64,000 nt of DNA from Gemmobacter aquatilis (lineage in GTDB: Bacteria > Pseudomonadota > Alphaproteobacteria > Rhodobacterales > Rhodobacteraceae). Positions 1-8,756 of the stretch are shown here, piece by piece. A model generated the notes under the pieces. It made no database searches. It was given only the letters and a program-made list of their open reading frames with translations, and had not been told where the DNA came from. Location: contig NZ_FOCE01000004.1 of NCBI RefSeq assembly GCF_900110025.1, forward strand, positions 1 through 64,000, read 5' to 3'. Each line of letters begins with the position of its first letter. The first letter of the stretch is position 1. The position numbers and the translations under genes were made by a program.

Positions 1-584
1 TCGGTGACGCCATCTGCCAGTTCGACGATCTTCAGTCCGCCCTCCACCACATCCAGCACGCCGAGGTTGGTGATGATGCGGTCCACCACCGCGCGGCCGG
101 TCAGCGGCAGGGTGCAGGCGTGCAGCACCTTGCTTTCACCGTGTTTCGAGGTGTGATCCATCACCACCACCACGCGGCCCACGCCCGCCACAAGGTCCAT
201 CGCGCCGCCCATGCCCTTGACCAGTTTGCCCGGGATCATCCAGTTCGCCAGATCGCCGGTTTCCGAGACCTCCATCGCGCCGAGGATCGCCATGGCGATC
301 TTGCCGCCGCGGATCATTGCGAAGCTCTGGGCGCTGTCGAAATAGGCGGTCTGCGGCAGTTCGGTGATCGTCTGCTTGCCGGCGTTGATCAGATCGGGGT
401 CTTCCTCGCCCTCGTAAGGGAAGGGGCCCATGCCCAGCATGCCGTTTTCCGACTGCAAGGTTACGTTAACACCTTCGGGGATATAGTTCGACACCAGCGT
501 CGGAATCCCGATGCCGAGGTTGACATACCATCCATCCTGAAGCTCTTGCGCGGCGCGTGCCGCCATCTGATTGCGGTCCCACAT
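1..584 (-). CDS. scoB: 3-oxoacid CoA-transferase subunit B (partial, cut by window start)
   Basis: This is the beta subunit of the enzyme that moves CoA between succinyl-CoA (or acetyl-CoA) and acetoacetate in the cytoplasm, used for ketone body and short-chain acid use. Reading from 584 the protein starts [15 protein letters not shown] and contains the family motif [10 protein letters not shown], whose Glu46 corresponds to the glutamate that forms the enzyme-CoA thioester. At least 194 residues are present, so only the last few are missing beyond position 1. It follows scoA on the same strand with a 35-bp gap and has a purine-rich ribosome site (AGGAGAAAG) just before the ATG. The pair is clearly one operon. 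Start chosen by homology and the ribosome site. Confidence 0.92.
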   Translation of the reverse strand, partial: MWDRNQMAARAAQELQDGWYVNLGIGIPTLVSNYIPEGVNVTLQSENGMLGMGPFPYEGEEDPDLINAGKQTITELPQTAYFDSAQSFAMIRGGKIAMAILGAMEVSETGDLANWMIPGKLVKGMGGAMDLVAGVGRVVVVMDHTSKHGESKVLHACTLPLTGRAVVDRIITNLGVLDVVEGGLKIVELADGVT

Positions 585-619
585 GGTCTTTCTCCTGTTC
601 CTGCTTGCGATGATCGGCC

Positions 620-1327
620 TTACAGGGCCGGTTCGCGTTTGCGGGTGGTCCGCTGTTCGATGCGTTTTTCATGCGGGCCCTGCACGATGCGGTGCACATA
701 GATACCCGGCAGATGGATCGCGTCGGGGTCCAGCGCGCCCAGCGGCACGATCTCCTCCACCTCGGCCACGCAGACCTGGCCACAGGTCGCCGCCGGGGCG
801 TTGAAATTGCGCGCCGTCTTGCGGAACACCAGGTTGCCCGACGGGTCGGCCTTCCAGGCCTTGACGATCGCCAGATCCATCACCAGCCCGGTCTCGAGGA
901 TGTAGTCCTGGCCGTTGAACTGCTTCACGTCCTTGCCCTCGGCAATCACCGTGCCGACGCCGGTACGGGTGTAGAAGCCCGCGATCCCGGCACCCCCCGC
1001 CCGCATCCGCTCAGCCAGCGTGCCCTGCGGGTTGAACTCCAGCTCCAGCTCGCCGCTCAGATACTGGCGCATGAATTCGGCATTCTCGCCGACATAGGAG
1101 GAGATCATCTTCTTGATCTGCCGGGTCTTCAGCAGGATCCCCAGCCCGAAATCATCCACCCCGCAATTGTTCGATGCGATGGTGATGTCTTTCGTGCCCG
1201 CATCACGGATCGCCGCAATCAGCAGCTCCGGGATGCCGCACAGACCAAACCCGCCGGAGGCCATCGTCATCCCGTCAAACAAAAGGCCATCCAGGGCCTC
1301 CGATGCACTGCCGTAGATCTTTTTCAT
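620..1327 (-). CDS. scoA: 3-oxoacid CoA-transferase subunit A
   Basis: This is the alpha subunit of the acetoacetate:succinyl-CoA transferase, partner of the downstream scoB. The 235-residue length is normal. It shows the glycine-rich CoA-binding segment [10 protein letters not shown] near residue 26 and the family block [20 protein letters not shown] around residues 110-130. A GGGGAG ribosome site lies about five bases before the ATG at 1327. It is the first gene of the scoAB operon; the 128 bp upstream separate it from the divergent tRNA-Leu. The atoDA and scoAB families are close, so the physiological acyl donor (succinyl-CoA or acetyl-CoA) is inferred, not seen. Confidence 0.93.
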   Translation of the reverse strand: MKKIYGSASEALDGLLFDGMTMASGGFGLCGIPELLIAAIRDAGTKDITIASNNCGVDDFGLGILLKTRQIKKMISSYVGENAEFMRQYLSGELELEFNPQGTLAERMRAGGAGIAGFYTRTGVGTVIAEGKDVKQFNGQDYILETGLVMDLAIVKAWKADPSGNLVFRKTARNFNAPAATCGQVCVAEVEEIVPLGALDPDAIHLPGIYVHRIVQGPHEKRIEQRTTRKREPAL

Positions 1328-1455
1328 GGATACTCCCCGCTAAAGCTTTGCTGCAGATTTAGTGGCGAAGCCGGGCAACAAGTCAATTGCCGCTCTGCGG
1401 CATCTGCGCCAATGCGCATTGACAGGCGCGGCGCGGCGTCAGAAACAGGCGATGG

Positions 1456-1538
1456 GCCGGGGTGGCGGAACGGTAGACGCAGCGGTCTTAAACACCGCGT
1501 CCTCTGGAGTGAGGGTTCGAGTCCCTTCCTCGGCACCA
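1456..1538 (+). tRNA. tRNA-Leu (anticodon TAA)
   Basis: Acceptor arms GCCGGGG (1456-1462) and CCTCGGC (1528-1534) pair over seven bases with one G-T. The anticodon stem GCGGT/ACCGC encloses the loop CTTAAAC, giving anticodon TAA. A long variable arm and GGTTCGAGTCCC T-arm follow, and the CCA end (1536-1538) is encoded. A TTGACA element at 1419-1424 lies about 37 bases before the 5' end and could be its -35 box, but no good -10 box follows. No integrase or mobile gene sits downstream, so there is no sign that it serves as an attachment site here. Confidence 0.96.
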
Positions 1539-1800
1539 TTCATTTGAAAGCAGGATTCGAGTGGGTGGTTCTGGCGCTGTCTGCTGTGCCAGAACCTTCG
1601 ACGCAGATTACTGCGGCAGATTGTTCCCGCGTTGCCGGAAGCCCTGAAGTGTTGCCATGGGCCGTCAAAATCGCCGTTTGCCCTGGCTTGCAGCAGCCCT
1701 AGAGCAAGACTGACGGGCGTAATATGGTGGACCCGGAAATGTGACAGCCCCAAAGGGGCGGGGCCTTGTCTGATGCGAGACTGGCGCGGGTTGCGGATTC

Positions 1801-2652
1801 TCAGCCGAAATCGGCGCCGGTGATCCTGTGCGCGTCGATATCGACCAGACGGATGGTCAGCGCGTCCCAGATGATCAGCGTATCGTCATTGTCCTGGGTG
1901 ATCCGCATGGTATCCGTGCCGCTGTGGAAGCCTTGCAGGCGGATCAGGTCGGTGCCATCCTCGAACTGCAGCACACGGTCTGAGCCATCCTGCTGGCGGA
2001 ACACGAAGAAATCATCCCCCGCGCCCCCGATCAGCCGGTCGTTACCCCGGCCGCCATCCAGCGTATCCGCGCCACCGCCGCCGCGCAGCTGGTCATTGTC
2101 GGCCTCGCCGCGCAGCCAGTCATCCCCTGCCTCGCCGTCCAGTCTGTCATTCCCCGTGCCACCCAGCAAGGCATCGTCGTCGCGCCCACCGCGCAGGGTG
2201 TCACTGCCGGCAAAGCCGGTCATCCGGTCGGCATCGGCAGACAGCACGATGTTGTCATGCCCCGAAAGCATCTGGGCCAGCACCGCCCGATCATCCGCCG
2301 TGCCCGCCGAGGTCAGCGCGGCATCCACCTTGGTCGCATTCACGGAAAAGCCGGTCAGGGCCAGATTGTAATACCATGTACTGTCATCGGTATCGTAAAA
2401 CCAGTTCGCCAGTGCGTTGAACGTGCCCGCGACGACATGTGCCCCCGAGACCGCGATGTCCGAGCCATAGAACTCCAGTGAATTGTCGAACCCATCCACC
2501 ACGCCCTCGATGTAGATCGCGTCATCATAGGTTGTGCCGCGAAAGCGGATGCCGTCATCGTCATCGAAGCCAAGCGTGTCGGCTGTTCTGAAAAACAAAT
2601 TCAGATCAAGCGATTTGTAATCAAAGCTGTCCCAGCTGCGCATGATGGCCAT
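1801..2652 (-). CDS. RTX-type calcium-binding repeat protein, probably type I secreted
   Basis: This 283-residue protein has an N-terminal region without recognised similarity and, from about residue 140, four to five nonapeptide calcium-binding repeats of the GGxGxDxL type (GGTGNDRL, GEAGDDWL, GGGGADTL, GGRGNDRL, GGAGDDFF). The C-terminal 60 residues resemble the secretion-signal region that follows RTX repeats in type I substrates. The start at 2652 is preceded by AGAGGAG eight bases away; a longer upstream frame lacks this. It is expected to be exported and to fold on binding calcium outside the cell. No ABC exporter, membrane fusion protein or outer membrane channel is near. Its biological target is unknown. 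Confidence 0.85.
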   Translation of the reverse strand: MAIMRSWDSFDYKSLDLNLFFRTADTLGFDDDDGIRFRGTTYDDAIYIEGVVDGFDNSLEFYGSDIAVSGAHVVAGTFNALANWFYDTDDSTWYYNLALTGFSVNATKVDAALTSAGTADDRAVLAQMLSGHDNIVLSADADRMTGFAGSDTLRGGRDDDALLGGTGNDRLDGEAGDDWLRGEADNDQLRGGGGADTLDGGRGNDRLIGGAGDDFFVFRQQDGSDRVLQFEDGTDLIRLQGFHSGTDTMRITQDNDDTLIIWDALTIRLVDIDAHRITGADFG

Positions 2653-2717
2653 GATTGGCACTCCTCTGGTGAATAAGATCCACGATTTCACGTCGCCCTC
2701 TGGCGGCAGACCGGCTG

Positions 2718-3179
2718 TCACAGCGTTTCCTTGACCGCCTCCATCGCTACATAAGTGGAGGTTGCAGCGACGTGCGGCAAGGCCGAGATGCGTTCTGCGA
2801 GCACGCGGCGGTAGTCCTGAATGTCTGCGGTGCGCACTTTCAGCAAGTAATCGAAGCGGCTGGCGATCATGTGGCACTGTTCCACCTCGGGGATCGCGCG
2901 CACCGCGCGGTTGAAGGCCTGCAACGCGGCCTCGCGCGTGTCGGCCAGCCGCACCTCGACAAAGGCCACATGCGCCAGCCCCATGGCGATCGGGTCCAGC
3001 ATGGCGCGGTATCCGGCGATCACGCCGCTGTCCTCCAGCCGCTTGAGCCGGGTTTGGGTCGGCGATTTCGACAGGCCGATGCGGCGGGCCAGTTCGGTGG
3101 CGGTGATCCGCCCCTCGGCGGCAAGGAGGCGCAAGATCGCCTCATCATAAGAATCAAGCGCGACGCGGGCGGATGGCAT
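2718..3179 (-). CDS. putR: Lrp/AsnC-family regulator, proline-responsive activator PutR
   Basis: A 153-residue Lrp/AsnC regulator: a winged helix-turn-helix at about residues 8-60 (LDSYDEAILRLLAAEGRIT then ELARRIGLSKSPTQTRLKRL) and a C-terminal RAM ligand domain. It is divergent from putA, 106 bp apart, which is the arrangement of PutR, the proline-responsive activator of putA in rhizobia and Rhodobacter. PutA here has no ribbon-helix-helix DNA-binding domain, so a separate regulator is needed. I chose the ATG at 3179; a longer frame runs to 3215, but it would eat into the promoter region. A perfect 15-bp palindrome lies between the two genes. Confidence 0.9.
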   Translation of the reverse strand: MPSARVALDSYDEAILRLLAAEGRITATELARRIGLSKSPTQTRLKRLEDSGVIAGYRAMLDPIAMGLAHVAFVEVRLADTREAALQAFNRAVRAIPEVEQCHMIASRFDYLLKVRTADIQDYRRVLAERISALPHVAATSTYVAMEAVKETL

Positions 3180-3197
3180 GGCAAACAGGCTCCAATT

Positions 3198-3212
3198 CAG
3201 GCGAATCGCCTG
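3198..3212. promoter_or_regulatory. Candidate PutR operator between putR and putA
   Basis: CAGGCG-AAT-CGCCTG is a perfect inverted repeat of 15 bp placed 19 bp from the putR start and 73 bp from the putA start. Lrp-family proteins commonly bind 15-bp palindromes with a short central spacer. Position and symmetry are seen; binding by PutR is inferred. Confidence 0.5.
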
Positions 3213-3285
3213 CACTCTGCCATATCATCGGGAAATCCGCCCGCGCATTTGGCGCTATTCTGGGGCTAACAACAGGAGATTTCCC

Positions 3286-6200
3286 ATGCCGCGCGATCTG
3301 CAGGACAGCTGGACCCTTATCGAAACCGCAAGCCTGCGCGACGAGGCCGCGCTGCTGCGCGATCTGATCGCCGAGGCGGGGCTGGATCAGGCCGCCCGTG
3401 CCCGTATCACGGCGGCGGGGGCCGATCTGGTACGCCGCATCCGCGCCTCGGTGAAGCCGGGGCTGATGGAGGTGTTTCTGGCCGAATACGGCCTGTCCAC
3501 CGACGAGGGCATCGCGTTGATGTGTCTGGCCGAGGCGCTGCTGCGCGTGCCCGATGCCGAAACCATGGATGCGCTGATCGAGGACAAGATCGCGCCGTCC
3601 GACTGGGGTCGCCATCTGGGGCAATCGGCCTCCAGCCTCGTGAACGCTTCCACCTGGGCCCTGATGCTGACCGGCAAGGTGCTGGAAGACCGCGAGCCGG
3701 GCGTGGTGGGCCATTTGCGTGGCCTTGTGAAGCGTTTGGGCGAGCCGGTGATCCGCACCGCCGTGGGCCGCGCGATGAAAGAGATGGGCCGCCAGTTCGT
3801 GCTGGGCGAAACCATCGAAGCCGCGATGAAGCGCGCGGAAGACCTTGAATCCAAAGGCTATACCTACAGCTATGACATGCTGGGCGAGGCGGCCCGCACC
3901 GAAGCCGATGCCCGCCGTTATCACCTGTCCTATTCCAAGGCGATCACCGCGATTGCCGCTGCCGCCACCAAGGGCGACATTCGGTCGAACCCCGGTATTT
4001 CGGTGAAACTGTCGGCGCTGCATCCGCGCTACGAGGTGGCCAAACGCGCCCGCGTGATGGAGGAACTGGTGCCGCGCGTTCGCGCGCTGGCCGGGCTGGC
4101 CAAGGCGGCGGGCCTTGGCTTCAACATCGACGCGGAAGAGGCTGACCGGCTGGTCTTGTCCTTGCAGGTGATCGAGGCGGTGCTGGAAGACCCGGCGCTG
4201 CGGGGCTGGGATGGGTTTGGCGTGGTGGTGCAGGCCTATGGCCGCCGCTCGGGCCCGGTGCTGGATTGGCTGAATGCTTTGGCTGTGCGGCTGGATCGCA
4301 AGATCATGGTGCGGCTGGTCAAGGGCGCCTATTGGGATGCCGAGGTGAAGCGCGCGCAGGTCTTGGGGCTGCACAGCTTTCCGGTATTCACCCGCAAGCA
4401 GGCCACCGATGTCAGCTATATTGCCAATGCGAAAAAGCTGCTGGGCATGACCGACCGCATCTATCCGCAATTCGCGGGCCACAATGCGCATACCGTGGCG
4501 GCGATCCTCGACATGGCCGAAACCTCGGGCGTGGATTTGCGCGATTTTGAATTCCAGCGGCTGCATGGCATGGGCGAACGCCTGCATGACATCGTGCTGG
4601 CCGACCGTGGCACCCGCTGCCGCATCTATGCCCCGGTGGGGGCCCACCGCGATCTGCTGGCCTATCTGGTGCGTCGCCTGCTGGAAAACGGCGCCAACTC
4701 GTCTTTCGTCAACCAGATCGTGAATGAGGATGTGGCACCCGAGACTGTCGCCGCCTGCCCGCTGACCTACATGGGACAGGTGGCTTCGGTTCCGAACCCG
4801 GCGATCCTGACCGGGCCGAACCTGTTCGGCGCCCGCCGCAACTCGCGTGGCTGGGATCTGACCGACGATGCCGATCTGGCCGACATCGCCGCAGCCCGCG
4901 CCCCACATGAAGCGACGCTGTTCGATGCCCGTCCGCGCCTTGCCGGGCCGGTGGCCGGGGGGGCGCGGATCGACATCCGCAACCCGGCAACGGGCGCACA
5001 TGTCGGCAATCTGCTGCCCGCCGCTGCCCCCGATGTGGAAACCGCGCTCTCTGCCGCCCGCATCTGGGATGCCGCCGCCCCGGAACGCGCCGAAATCCTG
5101 CGCCGCGCCGCGGATCTTTATGAGGCCGAATTCGGCCCGATCTTCGCGCTGCTGGCGCGCGAGGCGGGCAAATCGCAATCCGATGCCGTGGCTGAACTGC
5201 GCGAGGCGGTGGATTTCCTGCGCTATTACGCAACTGGGACCGAAACGCTGACGGCGCCGCCGCGCGGGTTGTTCGTCTGCATCAGCCCGTGGAACTTTCC
5301 GCTCGCCATCTTCTCGGGCCAGATTGCCGCCGCTTTGGCCGCCGGCAATGCCGTGATCGCCAAACCGGCGGAACAGACACCGCTGATCGCCACCCTTGCG
5401 GTGGATCTGCTGCATCGCGCCGGTGTGCCGCAAACGGCGCTGCAACTGTTGCCGGGGGATGGCACGGTGGGTGCGGCGCTGACCCGCGACGCCCGGGTGA
5501 ACGGCGTGGCCTTCACCGGATCGACAGAAACCGCGCTCAAGATCCGGGCCGCCATGGCCGACCATCTGGACCCGACGGCACCGTTGATCGCCGAAACGGG
5601 CGGGCTGAATGCCATGCTGGTGGACAGCACGGCCCTGCCCGAACAGGCGGTGCGCGACATTCTCGCCTCGTCCTTCCAATCCGCGGGCCAGCGTTGTTCG
5701 GCGCTGCGCTGCCTTTATGTGCAGGAAGACATTGCGCCGCATCTGCTCGACATGCTGGCCGGGGCGATGGATGAACTGGTGCTGGGCGATCCGTGGCACC
5801 TGACCACCGACATCGGCCCGGTGATCGACGCCGAGGCGCAGGCGGGCATTCGCGCCCATATCGACACCGCCCGCGCCGAGGGTCGCGTGGTGAAAGAACT
5901 GGCGGCGCCCGAGATCGGCACCTTCATCGCCCCCACCGTGATCCGCGTGAAGGGCATCGCCCAGATGCAGCGCGAGATCTTCGGGCCGGTGCTGCATGTC
6001 GCCACCTTCAAGGCATCCGAGATCGACCGGGTGATCGACGCGGTGAACGCCACCGGCTTTGGCCTGACCTTCGGATTGCACACCCGCATCGACGACCGGG
6101 TGCAGCGCATTGTCGAACGGCTGCATGTGGGCAATACCTATGTGAACCGCAACCAGATCGGCGCTGTGGTCGGCAGCCAGCCCTTTGGCGGCGAGGGGCT

Positions 6201-6738
6201 GTCGGGCACCGGCCCCAAGGCGGGCGGGCCGGAGTATCTTACCCGCTTCACCGCCACGCCAGTTTCTACCGTTTCCACCCCCGTCGCGCCTGCCGTGTCG
6301 GAGGCCGAGGTGCAGCGCCAGCTTGCAGCCCTGCTGCCTGCAGCTCGCCCGGCCCATACCCGCGACCTGCCGGGGCCGACCGGCGAAAGCAACCGCCTGT
6401 CGGCCTGGCAGCGTGCCCCGCTGCTTTGCCTTGGCCCCGATGCGGCCTCTGCCCTGGCGCAGGCCGAAGCCGTGCGTGCGCTGGGCGGGCTGGCCATCGA
6501 GGCCCCCGGTCTTGCACCCGAGGCGCTGACCCGGCTGTCCGGTTTTTCCGGTGCGCTGTTCTGGGGCAGCGCCCCGCGCCCCTATGCGCAGGCACTGGCC
6601 CGGCGCGCTGGCCCCATCCTGCCGCTGATCGGTGGGATGCCCGATGCGGCACATGTGATGATGGAACGCCATGTCTGTATCGACACCACGGCCTCGGGCG
6701 GCAATGCGCAACTGCTGGCCGAGGTTGGGGCCGCGTGA
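3286..6738 (+). CDS. putA: Bifunctional proline dehydrogenase / glutamate semialdehyde dehydrogenase PutA
   Basis: PutA oxidises proline to glutamate in two steps: an FAD-linked proline dehydrogenase barrel followed by an NAD-linked aldehyde dehydrogenase. The 1150-residue protein shows LVKGAYWDAEVKRAQ (Lys346) and YAPVGAHRDLLAYLVRRLLE in the first domain, then AFTGSTETA and SAGQRCSALR with catalytic Cys804 in the second. There is no N-terminal DNA-binding domain, so this is a bifunctional rather than trifunctional PutA. The extra roughly 150-200 residues at the C-terminus fit the longer 'type B' architecture with an aldehyde-dehydrogenase-like cap domain. The start at 3286 has an AGGAG site seven bases upstream. 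Expression is probably driven by the divergent putR. Confidence 0.96.
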   Translation: MPRDLQDSWTLIETASLRDEAALLRDLIAEAGLDQAARARITAAGADLVRRIRASVKPGLMEVFLAEYGLSTDEGIALMCLAEALLRVPDAETMDALIEDKIAPSDWGRHLGQSASSLVNASTWALMLTGKVLEDREPGVVGHLRGLVKRLGEPVIRTAVGRAMKEMGRQFVLGETIEAAMKRAEDLESKGYTYSYDMLGEAARTEADARRYHLSYSKAITAIAAAATKGDIRSNPGISVKLSALHPRYEVAKRARVMEELVPRVRALAGLAKAAGLGFNIDAEEADRLVLSLQVIEAVLEDPALRGWDGFGVVVQAYGRRSGPVLDWLNALAVRLDRKIMVRLVKGAYWDAEVKRAQVLGLHSFPVFTRKQATDVSYIANAKKLLGMTDRIYPQFAGHNAHTVAAILDMAETSGVDLRDFEFQRLHGMGERLHDIVLADRGTRCRIYAPVGAHRDLLAYLVRRLLENGANSSFVNQIVNEDVAPETVAACPLTYMGQVASVPNPAILTGPNLFGARRNSRGWDLTDDADLADIAAARAPHEATLFDARPRLAGPVAGGARIDIRNPATGAHVGNLLPAAAPDVETALSAARIWDAAAPERAEILRRAADLYEAEFGPIFALLAREAGKSQSDAVAELREAVDFLRYYATGTETLTAPPRGLFVCISPWNFPLAIFSGQIAAALAAGNAVIAKPAEQTPLIATLAVDLLHRAGVPQTALQLLPGDGTVGAALTRDARVNGVAFTGSTETALKIRAAMADHLDPTAPLIAETGGLNAMLVDSTALPEQAVRDILASSFQSAGQRCSALRCLYVQEDIAPHLLDMLAGAMDELVLGDPWHLTTDIGPVIDAEAQAGIRAHIDTARAEGRVVKELAAPEIGTFIAPTVIRVKGIAQMQREIFGPVLHVATFKASEIDRVIDAVNATGFGLTFGLHTRIDDRVQRIVERLHVGNTYVNRNQIGAVVGSQPFGGEGLSGTGPKAGGPEYLTRFTATPVSTVSTPVAPAVSEAEVQRQLAALLPAARPAHTRDLPGPTGESNRLSAWQRAPLLCLGPDAASALAQAEAVRALGGLAIEAPGLAPEALTRLSGFSGALFWGSAPRPYAQALARRAGPILPLIGGMPDAAHVMMERHVCIDTTASGGNAQLLAEVGAA

Positions 6739-6776
6739 CCGCTTGACGCAGCCCTGCGGATCGGAAAGCGTGACCC

Positions 6777-7517
6777 ATGTTTCCGATCCGCGACCATAAC
6801 CCTTCGGGGCGCAGACCCCATGTCACGCTGGCGCTGATCGCGGCCAATGTGCTGATCTTTCTGGGCTACTGGCTGATGGTGCCCGCAGGTCCGGCGCAGG
6901 ACGGGTTCTTCCTCACCTGGGGTCTCGTGCCCGGGCGGCTGATGCAAGGGGGCGACTGGTTCACTGTGCTGACCTCGATGTTCCTGCATGGTGGCTGGGC
7001 GCATCTGGGCGGCAACATGCTGTTCCTGTGGATATTCGGCGACAATCTGGAGGATCTGATGGGCCCTGCGGGCTTTCTCGGCTTCTATCTCGCCGGTGGG
7101 GCAGGGGCGGCGGGGCTGCAGGTGGCGATGGACCCGGCCTCGCCGCTGCCGATGGTCGGTGCGTCAGGCGCGATTGCGGCAGTGATGGGGGGCTATCTGC
7201 TGCTGTTTCCCCGTGCCCGGATCGACGTTCTGGTGATCTTCGTGATTTTCTTCCGTGTCTTCCCGATGCGCGCCTGGATCGTGCTCGGCCTGTGGTTCGG
7301 GTTGCAGTTGGTCGCAGGCGTCAGCACGCCCACGGATGCCGGTGGTGTAGCCTATTGGGCCCATGCGGGCGGCTTTCTCAGCGGCCTTGCTCTGATGCTT
7401 TGGCCTTGGCTGCGCCGCGGCGGTCCGGCGTTCTGGCGGCGCACCGAAGGCCATCCTGCTCATCCGGCCCTTATTCAAGCAGGAACCCGTATTCCCGTCA
7501 TCCGCAGGCGTAGATGA
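6777..7517 (+). CDS. Rhomboid-family intramembrane serine protease
   Basis: A 246-residue polytopic membrane protein with about six hydrophobic segments. It carries the rhomboid signature: HLGGNMLFLWIFGDNLED after the first loop, the GASG nucleophile motif (Ser130) and the partner His196 in YWAHAGGFLSGLAL. Rhomboids cleave transmembrane helices of other proteins within the inner membrane; the substrate here cannot be told. It starts 38 bp after putA but is functionally unrelated. The C-terminal tail of about 35 residues is basic and probably cytoplasmic. It converges on the inositol-phosphatase gene. Confidence 0.92.
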   Translation: MFPIRDHNPSGRRPHVTLALIAANVLIFLGYWLMVPAGPAQDGFFLTWGLVPGRLMQGGDWFTVLTSMFLHGGWAHLGGNMLFLWIFGDNLEDLMGPAGFLGFYLAGGAGAAGLQVAMDPASPLPMVGASGAIAAVMGGYLLLFPRARIDVLVIFVIFFRVFPMRAWIVLGLWFGLQLVAGVSTPTDAGGVAYWAHAGGFLSGLALMLWPWLRRGGPAFWRRTEGHPAHPALIQAGTRIPVIRRRR

Positions 7518-7553
7518 GCGGTCAGGCCTGACCTCAAACGGGGCGCACACATC

Positions 7554-7571
7554 AGGGGCATTTAGCCCCTT
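7554..7571 (+). terminator. Weak hairpin downstream of the rhomboid gene
   Basis: AGGGGC-ATTTA-GCCCCT forms a six-bp stem with a five-base loop about 36 bp after the rhomboid stop, followed by only two T residues. A separate 14-bp perfect palindrome, GGTCAGGCCTGACC, sits at 7520-7533, directly after the stop codon. Confidence 0.4.
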
Positions 7572-7643
7572 CAGCGCGCATTGTCATGGCAGGCGTGGGC
7601 TGCGTCCAGCTGGCCCGGCCTGCCCGATGCGTCAGACGAGGAT

Positions 7644-7708
7644 GGGTATTTATACAAAGAAGAGGGGAAAGGCCCGCACCCTTTCCCCTCTTCTTTGTAT
7701 AAATACCC
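7644..7708. repeat. Perfect 29-bp inverted repeat (hairpin) between convergent genes
   Basis: Left arm 7644-7672 begins GGGTATTTATACAAAGAAGA and ends GGGGAAAGG; the right arm 7680-7708 is its exact reverse complement; the loop is the seven bases CCCGCAC. The stem has no mismatch. It lies between the 3' ends of the rhomboid gene and the inositol-phosphatase gene, so it can act as a bidirectional terminator or transcript stabiliser. Its AT-rich ends contrast with the GC-rich surroundings. From memory, similar GGGTATTT...AAGAAG units are dispersed between genes in Rhodobacterales; I could not check copy number outside the window. Confidence 0.85.
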
Positions 7709-7778
7709 TCGCCCTAAGGCGGAGACGAGCGGCCTTCCGGCCGCGCAGGCGACCTTTTGGCAGGCGCGCTCTGCCGGA

Positions 7779-8567
7779 TCACTCGCCGCGGATGATCTTG
7801 CGGAAGCCTTCGAACAGTGGTTCGTTGGCGCAGATCACCGCGCCTTTTTCCAGCGGGTTATCGCCCTCGCGGATGGCCGAAACCATGCCGCCCGCCTCTT
7901 TCACCAGCAGCATCCCCGCCGCCATGTCCCAGGCATTGATGCCGCGTTCCCAATAGCCGTCATAGCGGCCCGCCGCGACATAGGCGAGATCCAGCGCGGC
8001 GGCACCCCAGCGGCGCACCCCGGCGCAGACGGGCATCAGGCGGGCCAGATCCTGAAGCGTTGCGGGCAGGGTGCCCTTGCCGCCGAACGGCACGCCGGTG
8101 GCGAAGATCGCCTCGATCATGTGGCGCCGCCCCGACACGCGCAGGCGGCTTTCGTTCATCCAAGCACCGGCGCCCTTTTCGGCCCAGTACATCTCGTCCT
8201 TCGCCGCGTCGAACACCACGGCGGACACGATCTCGCCCTTGTGTTCCAGCGCAATCGACACCGCCCAATGCGGCAGCCCGTGCAGGAAGTTGGTCGTGCC
8301 GTCCAGCGGATCGACGATCCAGCGGCGGGTCGGGTCTGCGCCCGCCGTCTCACCGCCCTCTTCGCCCAGGAAGCCATAGGTCGGGCGGGCGCCCATCAGC
8401 TCTTCCTTGATGATCCGTTCCGCCTCGCGGTCGGCTTTCGTCACGAAATCGCCCGGACCCTTGGCCGAGACCTGAAGGTTCTCCACCTCGCGGAAGTCCT
8501 TCACAAGGCTGCGCCCGGCCTTGCGGGCCGCCTTGATCATCACGTTCAGGTTGGCGCTGCCTTGCAT
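7779..8567 (-). CDS. Inositol monophosphatase family protein (SuhB-like)
   Basis: A 262-residue member of the lithium-sensitive sugar-phosphatase superfamily. Metal-binding residues are in GEE (68-70) and the hallmark DPLDGTTN (86-93), with WDMAAG in the C-terminal half. These enzymes use two or three magnesium ions to hydrolyse inositol-1-phosphate or related phosphates such as NADP or fructose-1,6-bisphosphate; SuhB homologues also affect rRNA transcription. The start at 8567 has GAGGA upstream. Divergent from ppk2 with a 189-bp gap. The family is certain, the substrate is not. Confidence 0.93.
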   Translation of the reverse strand: MQGSANLNVMIKAARKAGRSLVKDFREVENLQVSAKGPGDFVTKADREAERIIKEELMGARPTYGFLGEEGGETAGADPTRRWIVDPLDGTTNFLHGLPHWAVSIALEHKGEIVSAVVFDAAKDEMYWAEKGAGAWMNESRLRVSGRRHMIEAIFATGVPFGGKGTLPATLQDLARLMPVCAGVRRWGAAALDLAYVAAGRYDGYWERGINAWDMAAGMLLVKEAGGMVSAIREGDNPLEKGAVICANEPLFEGFRKIIRGE

Positions 8568-8756
8568 GGGCGGATTCCTCGTCTCGCTTCGGTCGGATCG
8601 GATTGTCGGGTGTTCAAGCGGCGGCTTCTACTAGGCTTGCGCGGCTTTGTGAAGGCCCTGCGGGGGGGCGCGCGCCATCCGGCGCCCCGGCTTGCGCCCT
8701 GTCGCAAAACCGTCATGCCTCTGTGATTGGGTGCGCGCGCAAGCAGGAGCCTTCCC

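Noticed and set aside
1456-2652. tRNA-Leu as an integration site for the RTX gene
   Set aside because: No integrase, no repeat of the tRNA 3' end and no composition shift were seen downstream.
3154-6711. A 1185-codon open frame antisense to putA
   Set aside because: It mirrors putA codon by codon in a GC-rich gene, has a His/Gly/Arg-rich composition without motifs, and PutA is certain.
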